Origin: an uncultured Pseudomonadota bacterium
GTDB taxonomy: Bacteria; Pseudomonadota; Gammaproteobacteria; Burkholderiales; Nitrosomonadaceae
Direction: 5' to 3'
Assembly: GCA_903957805.1 (NCBI GenBank)
Contig: CAJBQQ010000075.1
Span: 1-7,122, forward strand
DNA length: 7,122 bases
The notes under the pieces are model-generated. The model was given only the letters and a program-made list of their open reading frames with translations, had not been told where the DNA came from and did no database searches. Positions 1 to 5,293 of the stretch are shown here, piece by piece (within the stretch, counting starts at the first letter, position 1; the number at the start of each line of letters is the position of its first letter). The translations under genes and the position numbers were made by a program.

Positions 1-1
1 C

Positions 2-1018
2 CATGAGTCTCGTGGAGATTTTGCCCGTACCGAGATTATCGTCCCCGATGCGGCCCACGGCACCAATCCAGCCACGGCGGTGATGTGTGGTTATACCGTG
101 GTAGAGATTCCTACCGGCAAAGAGGGCGATGTCGACATGGACGCGCTAAAAGCTGCAGTAGGGCCGAAAACAGCCGGATTAATGCTGACCAACCCATCCA
201 CACTCGGCATATTCGAGAAGAACATTGCCGAGATGAGCAAGATCGTTCATCAGGCCGGCGGACTCCTCTACTATGATGGTGCAAACCTAAACGCGATTCT
301 TGGTAAGGTAAAACCAGGGGATATGGGCTTTGATGTGATTCACATCAATCTGCATAAAACATTCTCAACCCCCCACGGCGGCGGCGGACCAGGATCTGCC
401 CCGATCGGAGTTGCCGAGCGCTTGTTACCCTTCATGCCGGTACCGATTGTGACGCTTGAAGAGGGAAAGTATCGCTGGCTGACAGAGAAAGAGATCCCCC
501 TGTCCATCGGCAGACTTTCGGCTCATATGGGCAATGCCGGGGTACTGCTGAGGGCTTATATTTATATCCGTCTGCTCGGTGCCGAGGGGATGTACCGAGT
601 GTCTGAGTTTGCAACGCTCAATGCCAACTATTTAATGGCCGAATTGAGCAAGGCTGGATTTGAAATTGCCTACCCAACTCGCCGTGCCAGTCATGAATTC
701 ATCGTTACACTTAAAGACCTCAAGGATAAGACCGGCGTCACGGCAATGAATGTTGCTAAACGTCTGTTAGACAAGGGTTACCATGCCCCAACCACCTACT
801 TCCCGATGCTGGTACCAGAATGTCTGCTGATCGAGCCGGCTGAGACCGAGTCTAAGCAAACGCTTGATGCCTTCGTCACGTCCATGAAGGAGATCCTAGC
901 CGAGGCGCATACCGACCCAGAGATGCTTAAAGCGGCGCCGCATAACACACCTGTTCGCAAACTAGATGACGTGAAGGCTGCACGGGAACCAAACTTAACT
1001 TGGAAGCAGTCGCCCTGA
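2..1018 (+). CDS. gcvPB: Glycine dehydrogenase (decarboxylating) subunit 2, P-protein beta subunit (5' partial)
   Basis: PLP-dependent P-protein of the glycine cleavage system, which decarboxylates glycine and passes the aminomethyl group to the lipoyl arm of GcvH in the cytosol. The reading frame is open from base 2, so the N-terminus lies upstream; 338 codons are present, and about 150 residues of a usual 480-490 residue GcvPB appear to be missing. Visible family signatures are AHGTNPATA near the left edge, TNPSTLGIFE, the PLP-contacting stretch YYDGANLNAILG, and INLHKTFSTPHGGGGPG, in which the Lys at 356-358 is the expected Schiff-base residue. The protein ends after TWKQSP, as expected for a stand-alone beta subunit and not a fused GcvP, so a gcvPA gene is predicted just upstream. 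No convincing terminator follows the stop. The identification is firm; only the 5' end is unknown. Confidence 0.96.
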   Translation, partial: HESRGDFARTEIIVPDAAHGTNPATAVMCGYTVVEIPTGKEGDVDMDALKAAVGPKTAGLMLTNPSTLGIFEKNIAEMSKIVHQAGGLLYYDGANLNAILGKVKPGDMGFDVIHINLHKTFSTPHGGGGPGSAPIGVAERLLPFMPVPIVTLEEGKYRWLTEKEIPLSIGRLSAHMGNAGVLLRAYIYIRLLGAEGMYRVSEFATLNANYLMAELSKAGFEIAYPTRRASHEFIVTLKDLKDKTGVTAMNVAKRLLDKGYHAPTTYFPMLVPECLLIEPAETESKQTLDAFVTSMKEILAEAHTDPEMLKAAPHNTPVRKLDDVKAAREPNLTWKQSP

Positions 1019-1354
1019 TACCACTCTCACTGCCCCTTGTTCAAAAGGCTACATCCGTAATATATGTAGCAATCGGACTCACCAAAATGATCGCCGGGTT
1101 GACGGTCTCCTTGGCTGCTGCCGGTTATAAAGAATCCATCTAGGCGTCGAAGTTCAATTACACAGACTAGCAGGGTGCATTAAACTGTCAGAAAATGCAT
1201 GTGTAGAGTTCATTCACTGGACTTTCAAACCTGATCGCATAATAAAAAATCCAAGCAAACTCCCACAATCTGCTAACGACTCATTCCTCTTGAGCCGAAA
1301 TCGAGTTGTGATGCTGCTGCTATAATTTAAACTCCTAGTCGCACACTTATAAAT
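1019..1354. other. Intergenic gap between gcvPB and the PfkB kinase
   Basis: This 336-bp stretch has no recognisable gene. The + frame running on from about 1018 stays open to a TAG at 1141-1143, but the only ATG in it (1087) would give an 18-residue peptide with no ribosome binding site. A weak inverted repeat (CTACAT 1049-1054, ATGTAG 1064-1069) lies about 30 bp after the gcvPB stop, but no T-tract follows, so it is not a clear terminator. The right end carries the likely promoter of the kinase operon, listed separately. Confidence 0.6.
1318..1326 (+). promoter_or_regulatory. Extended -10 promoter of the kinase-lipoprotein-acyltransferase operon
   Basis: The sequence TGCTATAAT is a perfect extended -10 element (TGnTATAAT), placed 28 bp before the kinase start codon. 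No good -35 hexamer is found at 16-18 bp spacing; TTGAGC at 1290-1295 is 25 bp away, which is too far. Extended -10 promoters often do without a strong -35. Transcription would begin near 1333, leaving a short leader of about 22 nt. Confidence 0.6.
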
Positions 1355-2290
1355 ATGCATACACTCATCTGCGGTTCGATCGCCTACGACACCATCATGG
1401 TCTTTAACGACCACTTCAAGAATCATATTCTGCCGGAGAAGATTCATATCCTGAATGTTGCCTTTCTTGTTCCTGATATGCGCCGAGAGTTTGGTGGCTG
1501 TGCCGGCAATATTGCCTATAATCTACAAATGATAGGGGGCTCTCCTCTGATCATGGCTACAGTGGGGGATGACTATCAGCCCTATGACTATCGTCTTCAG
1601 AAACTGAATCTGGCACAAACTCATATCCGTCCTGTGAACGACACATTCACCGCACAGGCATTCATCACCACTGATCTGGCTGACAATCAGATCACTGCAT
1701 TCCACCCCGGCGCAATGAATTTTTCTCATCATAATCATGTGACTGATGCCAAGGATGTAAGTCTTGGTATCCTCGCGCCGGATGGGCGTGATGGCATGTT
1801 GCAACATGCGCGCGAATTTCATGAGGCCGGCATTCCATTCCTGTTCGATCCGGGGCAGGGGCTACCAATGTACAACGGTGAGGAACTGCTCGATTTCATC
1901 GACAAGGCCGATTACATTGCAGTCAACGACTATGAGGGCCAGTTATTGCAAGAGCGTACCGGAAAGACACTGGAAGCTCTGGCGAAACTAGTTAAGGGGC
2001 TTGTGGTCACAAGAGGGTCAGAAGGGTCTATTATTTATGCTGATGGACAGCAAATTGAGATCCCCTGCGTCAAGCCTGAGGAGATGCTCGACCCGACAGG
2101 TTGTGGTGATGCCTATCGTGCCGGATTGCTATACGGCATTGCAAACAGCATGGACTGGCAAACGACCGGGTCACTTGGATCACTCATGGGCGCTCTGAAA
2201 ATTGCACGACGAGGCGGGCAGAATCACAGTTTCAGCCGGGATGAAATCGGTCAGCGCTATTTTGAGGCTTTTGGGAGTCGGATTCTCTAA
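1355..2290 (+). CDS. PfkB-family (ribokinase-like) carbohydrate/nucleoside kinase, adenosine-kinase-like
   Basis: A soluble 311-residue kinase of the ribokinase/PfkB superfamily that transfers phosphate from ATP to a sugar or nucleoside hydroxyl. The N-terminal strand LICGSIAYD is family-typical. PfkB signature 1 is seen as GGCAGNIAYN (residues 47-56), followed by the glycine-containing substrate-side loop to residue 71. Signature 2 is DPTGCGDAYRAG (246-257), in which Asp252 is the expected catalytic base and the GCG loop forms the anion hole. VNDYEG (190-195) corresponds to the conserved region that coordinates phosphate and magnesium. The length is normal for the family. The ATG at 1355 fits the start of the conserved N-terminal strand, although no Shine-Dalgarno sequence precedes it. 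The overall look resembles proteobacterial proteins often labelled adenosine kinase, but substrate specificity cannot be read from sequence. It heads a probable operon; its stop codon overlaps the ribosome binding site of the next gene. Confidence 0.9.
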   Translation: MHTLICGSIAYDTIMVFNDHFKNHILPEKIHILNVAFLVPDMRREFGGCAGNIAYNLQMIGGSPLIMATVGDDYQPYDYRLQKLNLAQTHIRPVNDTFTAQAFITTDLADNQITAFHPGAMNFSHHNHVTDAKDVSLGILAPDGRDGMLQHAREFHEAGIPFLFDPGQGLPMYNGEELLDFIDKADYIAVNDYEGQLLQERTGKTLEALAKLVKGLVVTRGSEGSIIYADGQQIEIPCVKPEEMLDPTGCGDAYRAGLLYGIANSMDWQTTGSLGSLMGALKIARRGGQNHSFSRDEIGQRYFEAFGSRIL

Positions 2291-2294
2291 GGAG
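2289..2294 (+). promoter_or_regulatory. Shine-Dalgarno site overlapping the kinase stop codon
   Basis: AAGGAG lies 5 nt before the ATG at 2300, and its first two bases are the last two of the TAA that ends the kinase gene. This is the strongest ribosome binding site in the window. It fixes the lipoprotein start and suggests translational coupling to the kinase. Confidence 0.8.
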
Positions 2295-2299
2295 ACACT

Positions 2300-2761
2300 A
2301 TGAAAAGTATTCTGACGGCAGTATTGATCGGTCTATCCACAATCATACTAAGCGGCTGCGCAACCGGCTTGGGAGGTGGCACTTATTCACGTGATCAGGC
2401 CCGGCAAGAGCAGACCGTTCGAACCGGCATAGTGGAGAGTGTGCGTGAGGTACAGATTGAGGGCACCCGTAGCATGGTAGGTGCAGTTGCCGGCGGGGTG
2501 GCAGGTGGTATCGGGGGAAGTTATATGGGAGATGGCACACTCGGCGCACTTGGCGCAGTACTCGGTGCTGTCGGAGGTGGGCTGTTGGGGCAAGCAGCTG
2601 AGGAAGGGGTAACTCGCAGGAAAGGAGTAGAGATCACTATCAAACTCGATAACGGATCACTCGTCGCGATCACCCAGGAAGTTGAAGAAAATGAAACCTT
2701 CAAACCCGGTGAACGCGTCCGCATCCTATCGGGAAGCGGGGCCTCACGAGTAACCCATTAG
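2300..2761 (+). CDS. SlyB/Pcp-like glycine-zipper outer-membrane lipoprotein
   Basis: A 153-residue lipoprotein. The N-terminus has a type II signal peptide: Lys2, a hydrophobic run (residues 4-17) and the lipobox LSGC, with Cys20 as the lipidated residue. Ala at +2 favours sorting to the outer membrane. After a short charged segment (30-57) comes a glycine/alanine-rich double hairpin (about 61-98, with GAVAGGVAGGIGG and GALGAVLGAVGGG) of the glycine-zipper 2TM type. A compact C-terminal beta-rich domain follows (108-145), containing VEITIKLDNGSLVAITQ and the FKPGERVRIL motif typical of SlyB/Pcp (17 kDa surface antigen-like) proteins. Members of this family stabilise the outer membrane and in enterics are often stress-regulated. 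It lies 9 bp after the kinase and 41 bp before the acyltransferase, so it is probably in their operon. The name slyB is not assigned, because several paralogues share this architecture. Confidence 0.88.
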   Translation: MKSILTAVLIGLSTIILSGCATGLGGGTYSRDQARQEQTVRTGIVESVREVQIEGTRSMVGAVAGGVAGGIGGSYMGDGTLGALGAVLGAVGGGLLGQAAEEGVTRRKGVEITIKLDNGSLVAITQEVEENETFKPGERVRILSGSGASRVTH

Positions 2762-2802
2762 GGAAATCTTAAGACTGTCCGTATTGATGCAATAATGGAA
2801 GT

Positions 2803-3603
2803 ATGAATAATACTCCCAGTCTTCTGATACGAATCTTCCGCGCAACTCGATTATTTCTGCATGTCCTTTCCGGACTTATTCAGTCCGCCGTATATCCACA
2901 TCTCAGTCAGCCCACGCAGAAGAGCATGGCGCAGAAATGGTCATCAGGTCTGCTCTCGATACTCTGTATCAGATTGCGCTGTGGCGGTACACCACCACCC
3001 ATCTCGGTCCTGCGAGTGATGCTAGCGGCCAATCATGTCTCGTGGCTGGACGTGTATGCACTCATCTCGGTATGCCCTGCTCGCTTCGTCGCCAAGTCTG
3101 AGATTCGTAATTGGCCTCTACTTGGATGGCTAAGTCAAAATGCGGGCACGTTATTCATTGAACGCACAAAACGCAGCGACACTGCTCGTATCAATCAAGA
3201 TATCAATAACGCCCTGACTATTGGGGATCGAGTTGCAGTATTCCCGGAAGGCACCACCAGTGACGGTACCGAATTGCGGCACTTTCATGCTTCATTATTA
3301 CAGCCGGCAGTGATTGAAGAGACTTGGTTATACCCGGTCGCGGTCCGTTATCATGATTCGACAGGTCAGATCAGTCAGGCGGCTGCCTACGTTGAGGTCT
3401 CACTATTGGGCTCGCTTCAACAAATATTACGGCAGCCTTGGATTGAAGTGGAATTGATCTTTTCCGATCCGATCAATAGCATCGGGAAAAATCGACGGGA
3501 ACTGGCCCGCTTCGCTGAGCACGCTATCGCCACCGCGTTATCCCTGCCGGTGCCTCACAAGCTACTTGGAAAACTTCCCGGTCTTCCAACCGAACAGCTG
3601 TAA
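2803..3603 (+). CDS. 1-acyl-sn-glycerol-3-phosphate acyltransferase (PlsC-like lysophospholipid acyltransferase)
   Basis: A 266-residue acyltransferase of the PlsC/LPLAT family, expected to acylate lysophosphatidic acid or a related lysolipid at the inner membrane. A hydrophobic N-terminal segment (about 15-31) could anchor it. All four family blocks are present: NHVSWLD (77-83) with the catalytic H78-x4-D83 pair, GTLFIER (115-121), FPEGT (147-151) for phosphate binding, and LYPVAV (176-181). The KSEIRNWPLLGWL stretch before block II is also typical. The ATG at 2803 is preceded only by a weak GGAA at 2797-2800. It lies 41 bp after the lipoprotein gene and probably shares its transcript. The last 26 codons overlap the 3' end of apaH on the other strand. 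Some relatives in this family acylate ornithine lipids or other acceptors, so the exact acceptor is inferred. Confidence 0.9.
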   Translation: MNNTPSLLIRIFRATRLFLHVLSGLIQSAVYPHLSQPTQKSMAQKWSSGLLSILCIRLRCGGTPPPISVLRVMLAANHVSWLDVYALISVCPARFVAKSEIRNWPLLGWLSQNAGTLFIERTKRSDTARINQDINNALTIGDRVAVFPEGTTSDGTELRHFHASLLQPAVIEETWLYPVAVRYHDSTGQISQAAAYVEVSLLGSLQQILRQPWIEVELIFSDPINSIGKNRRELARFAEHAIATALSLPVPHKLLGKLPGLPTEQL

Positions 3604-4351
3604 GACTCCCTCCCCACAGACAGCCTGTATCCAGCGCAATCAGGTTGTCCTTTATCTGCAAACCTAATGCCGACCAGTGGCCACAAATGACAGTGACATC
3701 TTGACTAACCCGGTGCGGCATTTCAAACCATGGAAGATAGCCGGTTGGAATATCCTTCAACTGACCCTTGAACGCAAAATTCATTCTCCCATCAGAGCTG
3801 GATACGCGCATACGAGTCATGGCATTGGTGACTACTCTCAAACGATCATATCCGGTCAGACTGTCGTCCCAGCGATCAGGCTGATTGCCGTACATATGTG
3901 AGAGAAACTCATGGAATTGACTACCACGTAGCGCTGACTCCACCTCTTTAGCGAGCATTTCAGCCTGCGCTATACTCCATGATGGCAGTAGACCGGCGTG
4001 CACCATGACAGAGTTATTCTCCACATACATCAGCCTCTGTTGCCGCAACCAATCGAGCAGATCATCCCGATCAGGGGCATTCAATATATCCTGAAATGTG
4101 TCGCTACCATGCTGCTTGGCATAACCTCCTGCAACCATGAGCAGATGTAAATCGTGATTTCCCAGCACCATGACGACTGAATCGCCTAATGACTTTACGA
4201 AACGCAATAGAGTTAAAGACTCTGGCCCACGATTGACGACATCTCCCACCAACCACAGCCTATCTGCCACAGCATCAAAAGTAAGCATGTCAAGAAGCTG
4301 TCTGAACTCTTTATAACAGCCCTGCAAGTCACCGATTGCGTAAGTAGCCAT
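3524..4351 (-). CDS. apaH: Bis(5'-nucleosyl)-tetraphosphatase, symmetrical (diadenosine tetraphosphatase)
   Basis: A cytosolic metallophosphatase that cleaves Ap4A symmetrically into two ADP. The 275 residues match the family length (about 270-280). The PPP-superfamily metal-binding motifs appear in order: GDLQG (7-11), GDVVNRG (36-42) and GNHD (64-67), followed by MVHAG (116-120) and CGHW (223-226). The ApaH-specific tail LIALDTGCLWGGSLTAVRLED (237-257) is intact. The ATG at 4351 gives a start directly at the first beta strand (MATYAIGDLQG). No Shine-Dalgarno sequence is visible upstream. A possible promoter (TTGTAA, 17 bp, TTTATT) puts the -10 box only 6 nt before the ATG, which would give a leaderless or nearly leaderless mRNA. 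It is not next to ksgA/apaG as in enterics; here it stands alone between a convergent plsC and an upstream gene ended by a terminator. Its 3' end overlaps plsC by 80 bp. Confidence 0.96.
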   Translation of the reverse strand: MATYAIGDLQGCYKEFRQLLDMLTFDAVADRLWLVGDVVNRGPESLTLLRFVKSLGDSVVMVLGNHDLHLLMVAGGYAKQHGSDTFQDILNAPDRDDLLDWLRQQRLMYVENNSVMVHAGLLPSWSIAQAEMLAKEVESALRGSQFHEFLSHMYGNQPDRWDDSLTGYDRLRVVTNAMTRMRVSSSDGRMNFAFKGQLKDIPTGYLPWFEMPHRVSQDVTVICGHWSALGLQIKDNLIALDTGCLWGGSLTAVRLEDREVFQVACEAPAGITRWR

Positions 4352-4357
4352 ATGGGG

Positions 4358-4386
4358 AATAAAAGAGGCAGCACCAAACCTTACAA
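4358..4386 (-). promoter_or_regulatory. Possible apaH promoter
   Basis: On the - strand, TTGTAA (4386-4381) and TTTATT (4363-4358) are separated by 17 bp; each matches the sigma-70 consensus at 4 of 6 positions. The -10 box ends 6 nt before the apaH ATG, so the transcript would begin at or very near the start codon. The -35 overlaps the T-tract of the upstream gene's terminator. The match is weak and could be chance in A+T-rich DNA. Confidence 0.25.
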
Positions 4387-4413
4387 AAAATAAAGGGCGG
4401 CTCCGGGCCGCCC
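4385..4413 (-). terminator. Rho-independent terminator of the cytochrome c5 gene
   Basis: Read on the - strand, a perfect 7-bp G+C stem (GGGCGGC, 5-nt loop, GCCGCCC; arms at 4407-4413 and 4395-4401) is followed at once by TTTATTTTTT. It lies 27 bp after the cytochrome stop codon and ends just before the apaH leader, so the two - strand genes are probably separate transcription units. Confidence 0.9.
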
Positions 4414-4440
4414 CTACATTGACCTAGCTGTCACTACAAA

Positions 4441-4980
4441 TTACTTCGCCTGACTCACCATGTAGTCCACCACCGCTTTGACATCATCATCGGACAGACT
4501 GGCATTACCACCCTTAGCAGGCATCGCATTCTTACCTTTGATCGCGCTGGCATAGAGCACTCCATTGCCGCTCTTGATCCGCGGAGCCCATGCCGCCTTG
4601 TCACCCTGTTTAGGTGCACCCGCTGCCCCGCTCATGTGACACGCAGCACAACTGGCGTTATAGATCCCCTGGACCTTGTCTGCACCACTAGCAGCTGGGG
4701 TAGACGCTGCTGATGCAGTTTGAACAATTCCCGATCCTGAGTTCGCATCAGTCGGCGGCAAATCACTCGCCATCACCAACTCACCCACAGGTTTCAATCG
4801 TTTAGCGACTGACTCATCGGTCAAAGCGGAGTCATTTTTATCAACTGAAATGCCGCCCGTAGCGTACTGTGCCAGCATCACGACAATCGCGATTGGGAAC
4901 ACAATAGCAAGCAGTAGAACTGTAATTAACTGTTTCGGCGTCTTGATTCCGCCGGAATCTTCTTCAGTATTGCTCACCAT
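4441..4980 (-). CDS. Membrane-anchored cytochrome c5-family monohaem protein
   Basis: A 179-residue c-type cytochrome. It has a short cytoplasmic N-terminus (1-17), one uncleaved transmembrane helix (about 18-39), a periplasmic linker, and an Ala/Ser-rich flexible stretch (about 87-100) before the haem domain. CAACH (111-115) binds haem c covalently. Met153 in AMPAKGGNASLSDDDVKAVVDYM is the expected distal axial ligand, and this C-terminal pattern is typical of class I cytochrome c5. Its likely role is electron transfer in the periplasm to a terminal oxidase or other acceptor. The start is open to question: GGGGAG ends only 2 nt before the ATG at 4980 but 5 nt before the adjacent in-frame GTG at 4977, so either may be used. 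It is followed by a strong terminator. The haem domain is certain; the redox partner cannot be told from this window. Confidence 0.92.
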   Translation of the reverse strand: MVSNTEEDSGGIKTPKQLITVLLLAIVFPIAIVVMLAQYATGGISVDKNDSALTDESVAKRLKPVGELVMASDLPPTDANSGSGIVQTASAASTPAASGADKVQGIYNASCAACHMSGAAGAPKQGDKAAWAPRIKSGNGVLYASAIKGKNAMPAKGGNASLSDDDVKAVVDYMVSQAK

Positions 4981-5003
4981 ATCTCCCCATAAAAAAACGA
5001 TTA

Positions 5004-5032
5004 ATTGTATATCTTCAGATTCTCTGATGCAA
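5004..5032 (-). promoter_or_regulatory. Possible promoter of the cytochrome c5 gene
   Basis: On the - strand, TTGCAT (5032-5027) and TACAAT (5009-5004) are 17 bp apart. The -10 matches consensus at 5 of 6 positions and the -35 at 3 of 6. The -10 lies 23 bp before the cytochrome ATG, a sensible distance, and leaves room for the GGGGAG ribosome binding site. Confidence 0.35.
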
Positions 5033-5051
5033 AAATAAGCACCTAACTGCG

Positions 5052-5081
5052 TTGGACGGACGCCACAAAAAAAGCTATCCT
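5052..5081 (+). promoter_or_regulatory. Possible tRNA-Arg promoter with G+C-rich discriminator
   Basis: TTGGAC (5052-5057) and TATCCT (5076-5081) are 18 bp apart and are followed by AGCGCCCG, a G+C-rich discriminator of the kind seen at stringently controlled stable-RNA promoters. Transcription would start near 5088, about 46 nt before the mature tRNA. The -35 match is poor (3 of 6), so the call rests mainly on the -10, the discriminator and the position. Confidence 0.4.
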
Positions 5082-5133
5082 AGCGCCCGTTGCAGCATCA
5101 GGCTCTGTCATTAAGTCTGGTACTACTCCATTT

Positions 5134-5210
5134 GCGCCCATAGCTCAGCTGGATAGAGTACCGCCCTCCGAAGGCGGGGGTCACACGTTCGAATCGTGTT
5201 GGGCGCGCCA
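5134..5210 (+). tRNA. tRNA-Arg (anticodon CCG)
   Basis: A complete 77-nt cloverleaf with encoded CCA. The acceptor arms GCGCCCA (5134-5140) and TGGGCGC (5200-5206) pair fully, followed by discriminator G and CCA (5208-5210). The D arm is GCTC/GAGT with one G-U pair and GG in the loop. The anticodon stem CCGCC/GGCGG encloses CTCCGAA, giving anticodon CCG (5168-5170), which reads the arginine codon CGG. The variable loop is 5 nt. The T arm ACACG/CGTGT carries loop TTCGAAT. The gene looks functional even though an integrase gene lies directly downstream, as expected when an element integrates into the 3' part of a tRNA gene and restores it. Confidence 0.97.
5183..5210 (+). other. Probable attachment site (attL) in the tRNA 3' end
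   Basis: The T arm and acceptor 3' strand of tRNA-Arg(CCG) are the usual crossover region for tRNA-targeting integrases, and an integrase gene begins 83 bp downstream. The DNA becomes A+T-richer directly after the CCA. No second copy of this sequence is present in the window, so the matching attR, and hence the exact core and its limits, cannot be defined here. The call rests on gene context. Confidence 0.55.
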
Positions 5211-5239
5211 TTATCAGTTTAGTTTCAACAACTTATAAT
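5211..5239 (+). promoter_or_regulatory. Possible integrase promoter
   Basis: TTATCA (5211-5216) and a perfect TATAAT (5234-5239) are separated by 17 bp, starting directly after the tRNA CCA. Transcription would start near 5246, which puts the 5253-5282 inverted repeat in the early leader and the GTG start about 48 nt downstream. The -35 matches consensus at 4 of 6 positions. Confidence 0.45.
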
Positions 5240-5252
5240 GTCTTCGGTGTTT

Positions 5253-5282
5253 ATAGTAGTATAGTTTGACCTATACTACTAT
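5253..5282. repeat. Perfect 12-bp inverted repeat upstream of the integrase
   Basis: ATAGTAGTATAG (5253-5264) and CTATACTACTAT (5271-5282) are exact reverse complements separated by 6 bases (TTTGAC). The right arm ends 11 bp before the integrase GTG and covers part of the place where a ribosome binding site would lie. It has no T-tract and low G+C, so it does not look like a terminator. It could be an operator for a dimeric repressor or excisionase, or an RNA hairpin hiding the start region. Which of these is inference. Confidence 0.85.
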
Positions 5283-5293
5283 CTATCAAATTC

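Noticed and set aside
1049..1069. Inverted repeat CTACAT/ATGTAG after gcvPB, as a terminator
   Set aside because: Short stem, 9-nt loop and no T-tract.
1087..1143. An 18-codon ATG frame in the gap after gcvPB
   Set aside because: Too short, no ribosome binding site and no recognisable product.
1214..1447. A 77-codon open frame on the - strand across the kinase promoter and start
   Set aside because: It overlaps the conserved N-terminal coding region of the kinase, has no ribosome binding site and resembles no protein family I know.
1523..1822. A 99-codon - strand open frame inside the kinase gene
   Set aside because: It lies wholly opposite the conserved kinase coding sequence and its product has no coherent domain.
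3677..3901. A 74-codon + strand open frame inside apaH
   Set aside because: It is antisense to the well-conserved catalytic part of apaH and has no start signals; a shadow frame.
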